Source: JASHVB01 sp035486135
GTDB lineage: Bacteria; Pseudomonadota; Alphaproteobacteria; Acetobacterales; Acetobacteraceae
Length of the DNA: 32,036 nt
Direction: 5' to 3'
NCBI GenBank assembly: GCA_035486135.1
Contig: DATHNI010000097.1
Coordinates: forward strand, 1-32,036
The notes under the pieces are model-generated. The model did no database searches. It was not told the origin of the DNA and saw only the letters and a program-made list of their open reading frames with translations. Of the stretch, positions 16,773 through 23,904 are shown piece by piece (positions within the stretch are counted from its first letter, which is position 1; the number at the start of each line of letters is the position of its first letter). The position numbers and the translations under genes were made by a program.

Positions 16773-16880
16773 CGCGCGGCGAAGGCCGGTCAAGGAAGCA
16801 AGGCCAGGGGCTTTGCCCCTGGCCTTGCTTCCTTCACTGGCTCGCGCCGCGCGCTATCGCGCCAGCGGCAGCTTCGTGCC
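16746..16880. repeat. 135-bp inverted repeat covering the 3' ends of two convergent genes
   Basis: Outer arms 16746-16781 and 16845-16880 match at 34 of 36 positions. The inner perfect stem is 16792-16811 with 16815-16834 (20 bp, loop TTT) and contains the GAAGCAAGGCCAG core also found at 10558. Each outer arm carries the last eight codons and the stop of one gene: nadQ on the + strand, amidohydrolase on the - strand. The structure should work as a bidirectional terminator. Confidence 0.9.
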
Positions 16881-17948
16881 GTTCTCGATCCCCAACAGCC
16901 GCGCCGCATTGCCGCCGAGGATGCTTGCTCGCTCTACGTCGGTCAGGTCAGTCGCGCCCTCGATAAAGCCGATCGGATCGACCTCGCCCATGTCGGCCGG
17001 GTAGTCGGTGCCCATCAGCACGTGGTCAGCGCCATACTCCCGCACGAGATACTCCAACTGCGGATGCGTATAGACCAGCGTGTCGAAATACAGCCGCTTC
17101 AAATACGTTGTCGGCATCTCATGGATTTGCTCGCAGCAATCGGGGCGGGCGGATGCGGCGTGGTCGATGCGGCCGGAATAGGCGGCCAGGTAACCACCAC
17201 CATGCGACAGGACCAGCTTGAGCCGTGGGCATTGTTCCAGCACGCCGCCGAAAATCAGGTGATGCACCGCGACCGTGGTGTCCAGCGGATTGCCGATCAC
17301 GTTGGTGAAGTAATGATCGCCGAAGCGCCGTGCCTCGGTGAAGCCGGTCGGATGCATGAAGATCGTCAGCCCGAGTTCCTCGGCCTTGGCGAAAATCGGC
17401 CGGAAGCGTTGCTCGGACAGGTCGGCGCCGGCGACGTTGGTGGCGATTTCGATGCCGCGCAGGCCGAGCGATGAGTGCAGCCGCTGCAACTCTGCGACGG
17501 CAAGTTCCGGCGCCTGGAATGGCACCGTTCCCAGGCCGACAAAGCGGTCGGGATGCCCGGCCACGACGTTGGCGATGTTGTCGTTGATCACGCGCGCCGT
17601 GGCGATGCCGAGGTCGGGCGGTGTGTCGTAGTAGGTCTGGTTCGGCGCCGGCGTGATTGCCTGGATGTCGATGCCCATGTGGTCCATGTCGACGAGGCGC
17701 TTTTCCACTGACGTGAACTGGATGCGTGTGCGCCGGGACTGTTCCTTGTTGACCTCGCGGGTGTGCGCGTTGGCGAACACGTCGCGTGGGCGGCGCTCGA
17801 CCAGACCCGCCTCGCGGAACATTGCTTCCGCCCGCTCGGTCAGCAGGTGGCAATGGATATCGACGGTGAAGTGCCGGCCACGCGAATGCGGAGGGCCGGG
17901 AAACCGCCCGGGGATGGGGGCGCCTGGCGCGAGACAACTGAACAGCAT
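16854..17948 (-). CDS. Amidohydrolase family 2 (ACMSD-like) enzyme
   Basis: This 364-residue TIM-barrel metalloenzyme has metal ligands in VDIHCHLL (HxH, about residues 29-36), IFMHPTGF, VLSHGGGYL and MGTDYPADMG, the pattern of aminocarboxymuconate-semialdehyde decarboxylase and related non-oxidative decarboxylases or hydrolases. The substrate is probably an aromatic acid or ring-cleavage product, not determinable here. The start at 17948 has GGGAGGA eight bases upstream; the longer open frame runs through a palindrome and is rejected. The C-terminal tail ENGTKLPLAR extends beyond the usual ARLLGI end and is encoded in the inverted repeat shared with nadQ. Confidence 0.85.
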   Translation of the reverse strand: MLFSCLAPGAPIPGRFPGPPHSRGRHFTVDIHCHLLTERAEAMFREAGLVERRPRDVFANAHTREVNKEQSRRTRIQFTSVEKRLVDMDHMGIDIQAITPAPNQTYYDTPPDLGIATARVINDNIANVVAGHPDRFVGLGTVPFQAPELAVAELQRLHSSLGLRGIEIATNVAGADLSEQRFRPIFAKAEELGLTIFMHPTGFTEARRFGDHYFTNVIGNPLDTTVAVHHLIFGGVLEQCPRLKLVLSHGGGYLAAYSGRIDHAASARPDCCEQIHEMPTTYLKRLYFDTLVYTHPQLEYLVREYGADHVLMGTDYPADMGEVDPIGFIEGATDLTDVERASILGGNAARLLGIENGTKLPLAR

Positions 17949-17970
17949 TGTGGAAATCCTCCCGTTTTCA

Positions 17971-18003
17971 GTACACCTCTCCCGCGCAGCGGGAGAGGTG
18001 TAC
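17971..18003. repeat. CCTCTCCCGC palindrome, copy 2
   Basis: Perfect 15-bp arms, GTACACCTCTCCCGC and its complement, with loop GCA. It lies eight bases past the opine dehydrogenase stop and 23 bases before the amidohydrolase start, both on the - strand, so it may end one transcript just ahead of the next gene. Confidence 0.8.
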
Positions 18004-18010
18004 CTCACAC

Positions 18011-19114
18011 CTAACCGAACCCGTGCTCCATCACACGCCTGACCCCCGCTGCATCCAGTCCATCGAGACCCATCCGTTGCAGCGTCCGTGCCTTGAGGGA
18101 AAAATCCTTGCCGGTCAGGCCGCGCACCAGTTCGATCACCGCATCGATCGTCGGCGTGGGAACGCCGCACGCCGCGCCCAGCGCCTGCATCGGCATCAGG
18201 CCGACCGGGACGTCCTCGGTGATGTATTTATGCTCGAACGACTTCGGCGTGCCGGTCGCCTGGTACGGTCCGTCGCTGTTGGTGGTCAGAAGCTGGCAGG
18301 TCTCCGACAGCGTGGCACCGCGCACGCCATAGGTGCGCTCGAACCAGTCGGCGAGGTTCGGCACGACCGCACCCAGCGCGGCCGCGACCGCCACGCGTTC
18401 CGCATTGATGGTTTCGTAAAGCCGGGCCACCGACGGGGTGACGCCCTCGGCATAGAACCTGTACGCCTCGCCGCGATCGATCTTGCCGGCGTTGGCGACG
18501 CAGTTCGCCACGTGCAACATGGCGTTCGCATTTGTGAACCCCGTGTGCACCACGGTCGGCGCCGCAATGGCGTGCGGAAACAGTGGCGCCAGGCGAGGAA
18601 ACACCGCATCGATCCGTTGCCCGGGAAACGCCGCGATCTGCAGCCACCGCTTGGCGACGATGGGGCGGATGCGAGTCGCCGACAGCCGCCAGCAGGAATA
18701 CGGATAGTTGTCCATCTCGGCGACATCGACCGCCACGCGACACAACGCCGCATCCAGCGCTCGGCGCACGACGAGCGAGCCGCCGGTGTTGCCCTGGATC
18801 AGCAGGATAAGCTCTCCCCCGCGCAGCAGAGGTGCCAGCGACCGGGCGACGGTCTCCTGGTAATTGCCGCCGGTGGTAACGATGATGATGCCGGCACCGC
18901 CGATCGCCTTGGCAAGATCGGTCGTGACGTGCTCGATGGCAGCGAAACGATCCGGTTCGCCCTCGACTTCGATACCGCCACGCGCGCGGATTTCGGCGAG
19001 GCGCGCGTCGTCGATGTCATGCAGCCGCAGTTTGCCGCCGGCGACACCCAGCGTGGCGGCGAGATAGACGCCGCCAATGCCGGCACCGATGATCGCGACA
19101 GTGTCCCTCGTCAT
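18011..19114 (-). CDS. NAD/NADP octopine/nopaline dehydrogenase family protein
   Basis: This 367-residue protein has an N-terminal Rossmann fold (VAIIGAGIGGVYLAATLG, about residues 6-23, then LRLHDID) and a helical C-terminal domain with HTGFTNANAMLHVANCVANA and GVTPSVARLYETINAERVAV. The helical domain marks the opine dehydrogenase family, whose members join an amino acid to a keto acid by reductive condensation, or the reverse; related 2-dehydropantoate-type reductases share the Rossmann part. Its ATG overlaps the stop of the CoA-transferase (ATGA at 19111-19114), so the two are co-translated. A perfect palindrome follows the stop. The true substrate is unknown; the CoA-transferase partner is unusual for a classical opine pathway. 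Confidence 0.82.
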   Translation of the reverse strand: MTRDTVAIIGAGIGGVYLAATLGVAGGKLRLHDIDDARLAEIRARGGIEVEGEPDRFAAIEHVTTDLAKAIGGAGIIIVTTGGNYQETVARSLAPLLRGGELILLIQGNTGGSLVVRRALDAALCRVAVDVAEMDNYPYSCWRLSATRIRPIVAKRWLQIAAFPGQRIDAVFPRLAPLFPHAIAAPTVVHTGFTNANAMLHVANCVANAGKIDRGEAYRFYAEGVTPSVARLYETINAERVAVAAALGAVVPNLADWFERTYGVRGATLSETCQLLTTNSDGPYQATGTPKSFEHKYITEDVPVGLMPMQALGAACGVPTPTIDAVIELVRGLTGKDFSLKARTLQRMGLDGLDAAGVRRVMEHGFG

Positions 19115-20265
19115 GCGATCACCTTCGCCGCACGCAATTCCGTCAGCACGCCCGCATCGTATCCCAGCAACCGCCCAAGCACCTCGTCGGTATGCTGTCC
19201 CGGTGTAGGCACCGGGCCGATCTGCCCCGGGGTGCGCGACATCTTCACGGTCACACCGGGCAGATACATTTCGCCGGCCACGGGATCCTCCATCTTCACC
19301 AGCATCTCGCGTTCCCAAAGATGCGGGTCCTTCGCCACCTCCGGAATCGAGCGCACCGGCGCCACCGGCACACCAGCCTCCATCAGCGCATTGCAGATCG
19401 TCTCGACGCTGCGGTCCGCGCACCACGCCTCCACCGCTGCACGGCGCGCATCGCCGCCGCCTTGGCCACCGGTGAGCGGCTCCGCCGCGCCCGGGCCGGT
19501 CTGCCCTGATACAAGCTGCATCAACCGTCCCGCCATCTCGCGCCCCGCGGCGGAAATCACCACGTAGCCGTCCTTGGCACGATAAGGCGGACGCCCGCCC
19601 TCGCCGCCTTCCTCGCCCGTCGCGAGATAGTACGACGTCGGAATCTCCACCATCGTCAGCGCCGAATCGAGCAAGCACACATCGACGAGTTGCCCCTCGC
19701 CGGTGCGGTCACGATGACGCAGCGCGGCCAGCGCGCCGATCGTTGCATGCAGCGCGGTATAGCGATCGACCACCGACGACGCAGTGCCAAGCGGCCGCCC
19801 CACCGGCTGCCCCGTCAGCGTCATAAGGCCGCTCATCGCCTGGCCGAGCGGATCGAATGCGGGGCGTTCGGTATAGGGACCGTACTGCCCGAAGCCGGAC
19901 ACCGACACCAGGATGATGCCCGGGTTCAAGCCGCGCAGCGTTTCGTAATCGAAGCCCATCGCACGCATAGTGCCCGGCCGAAAATTCTCCAGCACGATAT
20001 CGGCGGTCTTCACCAGGCCGGCGAAGATCTCCTTGCCGCGCTCATGGCGAAGATCGAGGCAGATACTGCGCTTACCGCGATTATACACGCTGAAATAGAC
20101 GCTCTGACCGCGCACCATCGGCGGATGCTTGCGGGTTTCCTCGCCGCCGAGGCGTTCGATCTTGATGACCTCGGCGCCCAGATCCGACAGGATCATGCCG
20201 CCGCGCGGTCCCGCCTGGTAGCGTGCCAGTTCCAGCACCCGAACGCCCGCGAGACTGAGACTCAT
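19111..20265 (-). CDS. Class III CoA-transferase (CaiB/BaiF family)
   Basis: This 384-residue enzyme moves CoA between carboxylic acids. Family marks are VLELARYQAGPRGGMILSDLGAEVIKIE at the N-terminus, YFSVYNRGKRSICLDL, VLENFRPGTMRAMG, and the catalytic Asp167 in TASSVVDRYTALHA, which matches the formyl-CoA transferase nucleophile position. The start at 20265 has GGAGGAA upstream and places the first beta strand properly; the open frame upstream runs antisense to the GNAT gene and is not used. It is the first gene of an operon with the opine dehydrogenase-like gene. Likely role: activation of a carboxylic acid in a degradative route (inference). Confidence 0.9.
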   Translation of the reverse strand: MSLSLAGVRVLELARYQAGPRGGMILSDLGAEVIKIERLGGEETRKHPPMVRGQSVYFSVYNRGKRSICLDLRHERGKEIFAGLVKTADIVLENFRPGTMRAMGFDYETLRGLNPGIILVSVSGFGQYGPYTERPAFDPLGQAMSGLMTLTGQPVGRPLGTASSVVDRYTALHATIGALAALRHRDRTGEGQLVDVCLLDSALTMVEIPTSYYLATGEEGGEGGRPPYRAKDGYVVISAAGREMAGRLMQLVSGQTGPGAAEPLTGGQGGGDARRAAVEAWCADRSVETICNALMEAGVPVAPVRSIPEVAKDPHLWEREMLVKMEDPVAGEMYLPGVTVKMSRTPGQIGPVPTPGQHTDEVLGRLLGYDAGVLTELRAAKVIA

Positions 20266-20406
20266 GGTTTCCTCCGCCCGTTGCGCCGATGTCGTTGTGC
20301 CCGGCCGATTGCACGGTACGGCGCTGCTGTCGGCACTGTCAAAGGCACGCCCCATCGCCGCCGTCCCCCATCGCGCGTAAGCTCGGCACAACAGTGGCAA
20401 TCCGCG

Positions 20407-20967
20407 ATGACAGAGCAGCCCGGCGTTCCCGACCTGCATACGCGACGACTGACGCTGCGCCGGCTGGCGGAAATCGATGCGCCCGGGCTGCATGCGGCCT
20501 ATGGCGACGCGGATGCCATGCGGTTCTGGGATTCTCTCCCGTCGCGCGACTTGGCCGAGACCGCCGCGCGCATCCGCCAATCGCTGGAGGTCAGTCCGCA
20601 GTGGCACGCCGCGTATGCAGTGTTGCAGCGGCAGACAGGACAATTTATCGGCATGGTGAATTATCACGCACGCCATGTGCGCGACCGGCGCGTGGCGGTC
20701 GGGTGGATCCTCGCACGGCCGTGGTGGCGGCAGGGCCTTGCCGCGGAAGCAACCGCTGCATTGCTCGAACACTGTTTCACCGCCCTGGGCACCCACCGCA
20801 TCGAGGCCCATATTGAGCCGGCCAACACGGCCTCGCTGCGTTTGGCCGGCCGCCTCGGGTTCCGCCACGAGGGTACGATGCGCGACTGGCTGTTCGTTGC
20901 CGGCCAGCCGCGCGATATGCTGCTTTACGCATTGCTGCGACCCGATTGGAGTGCGGCACATGGTTGA
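20407..20967 (+). CDS. GNAT-family N-acetyltransferase (RimJ/RimL type)
   Basis: This 186-residue protein has LHTRRLTLRRLAEIDAPGLH at the N-terminus, GMVNYHARHVRDRRVAVGWIL (beta strands 4-5), the acetyl-CoA loop RPWWRQGLAAEATAALL and the end strand IEAHIEPANTASLRLAGRLGF, followed by a strand with RHEGTMRDW. This layout is typical of RimJ/RimL-like acetyltransferases acting on protein N-termini, amino acids or small amines. Substrate unknown. No good SD is visible before the ATG at 20407. Its last eight bases overlap the start of the alcohol dehydrogenase gene. It is divergent from the CoA-transferase operon, 141 bp apart. Confidence 0.85.
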   Translation: MTEQPGVPDLHTRRLTLRRLAEIDAPGLHAAYGDADAMRFWDSLPSRDLAETAARIRQSLEVSPQWHAAYAVLQRQTGQFIGMVNYHARHVRDRRVAVGWILARPWWRQGLAAEATAALLEHCFTALGTHRIEAHIEPANTASLRLAGRLGFRHEGTMRDWLFVAGQPRDMLLYALLRPDWSAAHG

Positions 20968-21958
20968 CCTCACAATGCGTGCCATGCGGCTGGATGAAGC
21001 GCGCCGGCCACTGCGCCTGACGGCAGTCGCCATCCCCACGCCAGGCCCCGGCCAGGTGCTGATCCGCGTGCATGCCTGCGCGGTCTGCCGCACCGACCTG
21101 CACGTGGTGGACGGCGAACTGACCGGCCCGAAACTGCCGCTGATCCCCGGCCACGAGATCGTCGGCACGGTCGAGGCCACCGGCACCGGCGCGGATCGGT
21201 TCTCTCCCGGCGTCCGCGTCGGCGTGCCCTGGCTGGGCTTCACCTGCGGCGTTTGCGAATTCTGCCGCGCCGGCCGCGAGAACCTGTGCGCGCAGGCCCG
21301 CTTCACCGGCTACCAGATCGATGGCGGCTACGCCGACTACACCGTCGCCGACCAGCGCTTTTGTTTTGCCATGCCGGACATCTACAGCGACGTGCAGGCC
21401 GCGCCGTTGTTGTGCGCGGGGCTGATCGGCTTCCGCGCGCTGCGCATGGCCGGCGACGGCGAGCGTCTCGGGCTGTATGGCTTCGGCGCCGCGGCGCATA
21501 TCATTGCGCAAGTGGCACGCTGGCAGGGACGCCGCGTGTTCGCGTTCACCAGCCCGGGCGACACCGACGCGCAGGACTTCGCACGCGAACTCGGCGCGGT
21601 GTGGGCTGGCGGGTCTGACCAACCGCCACCGGAATTGCTCGATGCCGCCATCATCTTTGCCCCGGTCGGACCGCTGGTGCCCGCCGCGTTGCGCGCGGTG
21701 GAGCGCGGCGGCACCGTGGTCTGCGCCGGCATCCACATGAGCCCGATTCCGGGTTTTTCGTACGATATCCTGTGGGGCGAGCGGATCGTGCGCTCCGTCG
21801 CCAACCTGACGCGCCGCGACGGGGACGAGTTCCTCGCGCTGGCGCCGAAGGTGCCCGTGCAGACGCGGCCGCTGCCCTATGCGCTGACCCAGGCCAACCA
21901 GGCACTGGATGATTTGCGTGCGGGGAAACTGCAGGGTGCCGCGGTGCTGGTGCCGTAG
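20960..21958 (+). CDS. Zinc-dependent alcohol dehydrogenase family protein
   Basis: This 332-residue medium-chain dehydrogenase has the catalytic zinc ligands Cys43 (CAVCRTDLH) and His65-Glu66 (PGHEIVG), the structural zinc cysteines C96, C99, C102 and C110, and a Rossmann turn YGFGAAAHIIAQVA. It oxidises an alcohol, or reduces an aldehyde, with NAD(P). Sequence layout is close to the COG1064 AdhP-like group. The ATG at 20960 overlaps the GNAT stop; a second ATG at 20975 starts MRAMRLDEA, a common beginning in this family, and may be the true one. It ends 57 bp from the stop of the convergent esterase gene. Confidence 0.88.
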   Translation: MVDLTMRAMRLDEARRPLRLTAVAIPTPGPGQVLIRVHACAVCRTDLHVVDGELTGPKLPLIPGHEIVGTVEATGTGADRFSPGVRVGVPWLGFTCGVCEFCRAGRENLCAQARFTGYQIDGGYADYTVADQRFCFAMPDIYSDVQAAPLLCAGLIGFRALRMAGDGERLGLYGFGAAAHIIAQVARWQGRRVFAFTSPGDTDAQDFARELGAVWAGGSDQPPPELLDAAIIFAPVGPLVPAALRAVERGGTVVCAGIHMSPIPGFSYDILWGERIVRSVANLTRRDGDEFLALAPKVPVQTRPLPYALTQANQALDDLRAGKLQGAAVLVP

Positions 21959-22015
21959 TTGTCCATCCCCCCGTTCCGGCCGTCATCGCCGGTGCGGCAT
22001 GCCCGGGCCGTAGCC

Positions 22016-22978
22016 CTACTCCGGCCGTCCGGGCGGCCACAGCGCCTTCTTCAACACCGCACCCATCATGTCGATCGCCACGTCGGCCGCGCGGATGATG
22101 CGGCCCATGCTCATGAAACCGTGGAGCTGGTCAGAGAAGTGCAGGTGCGTCACCCGCACGCCCTCACGCTCCAGGCGGCGCGCGTAGTCGATGCCCTCGT
22201 CGCAGAGCGGATCGCACGCGCAGGTCAGCACCAGTGCCTGCGCTGTGCCGGACAGGTCGGCCGCACGCAGCGGCGAAGCGCGCCAGTCGCGTGCGTCGGC
22301 GGCGTCGCGCATGTAGTGGTCGATGAACCAGCGCATGGTCTTCGAGGTCAGCGGCACGCCATCGGTGATGGTCTGCGAGGAGACCGACGTCATCATCATG
22401 TCGGTCGCGGGATAGATCAGCAGTTGGAACGTCAGCGGCGGCAGCGCGCCGTCGCGGGCGAGCAATGCCATCACCGCGGCCAGGTTGCCGCCGGCGGAAT
22501 CGCCGCCGACCGCAACGCGCGTCGGATCGATGCCCAGCGCGTCGGCCTGCGCGATCGCCCATTGCGTGGCGGCGACGCTATCGTCCACCGCGGCGGGGAA
22601 TTTATGTTCTGGCGCCATGCGGTAGTCCACCGACACCACGCAGCATTGCGCCGCATTGGCGAAGCGCCGGCACACGCCATCATGCGAATCGAGGTCGCCG
22701 AGCAACCAGCCGCCGCCATGGTAGTAGATCAGCACCGGCAGTTTGTCGGCGGGCGTGGTGCCGCTGGCGCGGTAGATGCGCAGCTTGATGTCGCTCGCCG
22801 GTCCGGGTGCGGTGAGATCGCGCACGCCGGCAACATCTTCCGCCGGCGGCTGCAGCACCTTGCGGCTATTGATGTAGGCGGCGCGGGCTTCGTCCGGTGT
22901 CAAGGTTTCGAATGGCGGCCGTCCGGCCAGCCGGATCATCTCGAGAACCAGTTGGGCGTCGGGATCAAGCGGCATCAT
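22016..22978 (-). CDS. Alpha/beta hydrolase of the hormone-sensitive lipase type (family IV esterase)
   Basis: This 320-residue esterase has the oxyanion motif HGGGW (87-91), nucleophile Ser161 in GGDSAGGNLA, Asp256 (CACDPLCDEG) and His286 (DQLHGFMS), the standard triad of the HSL/family IV group. These enzymes hydrolyse short-chain carboxyl esters. There is no signal peptide. The gene is followed on its 3' side by the convergent alcohol dehydrogenase. On its 5' side a long palindrome at 22996-23090 separates it from the next gene on the same strand, so it may be expressed separately. Confidence 0.9.
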   Translation of the reverse strand: MMPLDPDAQLVLEMIRLAGRPPFETLTPDEARAAYINSRKVLQPPAEDVAGVRDLTAPGPASDIKLRIYRASGTTPADKLPVLIYYHGGGWLLGDLDSHDGVCRRFANAAQCCVVSVDYRMAPEHKFPAAVDDSVAATQWAIAQADALGIDPTRVAVGGDSAGGNLAAVMALLARDGALPPLTFQLLIYPATDMMMTSVSSQTITDGVPLTSKTMRWFIDHYMRDAADARDWRASPLRAADLSGTAQALVLTCACDPLCDEGIDYARRLEREGVRVTHLHFSDQLHGFMSMGRIIRAADVAIDMMGAVLKKALWPPGRPE

Positions 22979-22995
22979 GGTCTCCGGTTCCGCTT

Positions 22996-23090
22996 ACTTC
23001 CCCTCCCCTTGAGGGAGGAGGTTGGGGGGAGGGGTTCCGTGCGGCACGGAACCCCTCCCCCCAACCTCCTCCCTCAAGGGGAGGGGGAGT
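22996..23090. repeat. Palindrome with 47-bp arms, GAGGGAGG family copy 1
   Basis: Left arm 22996-23042 and right arm 23044-23090 are complementary with one mismatch. Core: CCCCTTGAGGGAGGAGG. It fills nearly the whole gap between two same-strand genes, starting 8 bases after the hydrolase stop and ending 17 bases before the esterase start. It could be a very strong hairpin in RNA. A related copy is at 25411-25510. Confidence 0.9.
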
Positions 23091-23098
23091 TGCAGTTG

Positions 23099-23881
23099 CT
23101 AGCTCATAAACCCGAGGATCGCCTGCGCCGTTTCCGCCGGCTTGTCCAGTTCGGCCAGATGTCCGGCGCCCTCGATCACGCGTATCTCGGTCTTCCCCGC
23201 GATCCCCCTGGCGAAACGTTCCGCATAGCTGCGTGGCATGATCCGATCCTGCGAACCCCACAGCAGCAATGTCGGAGCAGCGATCAACCCCAGCCGCTTC
23301 TCGATTTTGGTATTCCCCAACGGCCAGAAGATCCGCGCCGCCGCTTCGTTCGCGCGCACTTGTTCGATCGGCCACTCGATCGAGTTCGCCCCTTCCGGCG
23401 CCGTCTTCAACGCGGTCCAGATCGCCGGATCGGCGCACAGCAACCCCGGCACCGCATCGCCGCGCTGCGCCCACGGATCGGTTGGCGGATCCGCCTCGTC
23501 GAATAAACCGAACGGCGCGATCAACGCCAGCCGCCGCACCGACGCCGGCCACAGCGCCGCCATCTCCGCCGCCAGCGACGCGCCCACCGAACTGCCCGCC
23601 AGGTCGGCGCCGTCCAGCTCCGCCTTTCCCAGCAGGGCGTGCACCGCCAGCAGCCAATCCAGATGCGTGTCCAGCACCGTGTGCCCTCGGTCGCCACCGG
23701 GGAAGCCGGGCACCGAGGGCACGATCACCGTGCGATGCTTCGCCAGCTCGTCGAGGAACGGCACCCAGCGCGGCAAGCCGCCGAACCCGGCCAGGAAGCC
23801 GAGCTTCGGGCCGCTGCCCTTGCGCCAGATGCGGGTGGAAAAGCCGTTGACGTCAACGGTCAACGTCTCTGGTTCGCTCAC
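23099..23881 (-). CDS. Alpha/beta-fold hydrolase
   Basis: This 260-residue protein has the nucleophile Ser98 in LAGSSVGASLA, Asp212 (LLLWGSQDRIMP) and His241 (EGAGHLAELDKPAE), the order of the classical hydrolase fold. An N-terminal oxyanion region reads FLAGFGGLPRW. Similar enzymes cleave meta-cleavage products, lactones or esters. The GTG start at 23881 is chosen because GGAG lies six bases upstream and the first strand LTVDVNGF follows; the longer frame overlaps the end of the LLM gene. It is 23 bases downstream of the LLM monooxygenase, so the two are likely one operon. Confidence 0.85.
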   Translation of the reverse strand: MSEPETLTVDVNGFSTRIWRKGSGPKLGFLAGFGGLPRWVPFLDELAKHRTVIVPSVPGFPGGDRGHTVLDTHLDWLLAVHALLGKAELDGADLAGSSVGASLAAEMAALWPASVRRLALIAPFGLFDEADPPTDPWAQRGDAVPGLLCADPAIWTALKTAPEGANSIEWPIEQVRANEAAARIFWPLGNTKIEKRLGLIAAPTLLLWGSQDRIMPRSYAERFARGIAGKTEIRVIEGAGHLAELDKPAETAQAILGFMS

Positions 23882-23904
23882 GATATTCTCCGTTGCAGAA
23901 ACGA

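Noticed and set aside
17949..18170. N-terminal extension of the amidohydrolase frame
   Set aside because: The extension runs through a perfect palindrome and has no SD, while the start at 17948 has a strong one.
20266..21306. Long N-terminal extension of the CoA-transferase frame on the - strand
   Set aside because: It lies antisense to the GNAT and dehydrogenase genes; the family N-terminus and SD are at 20265.
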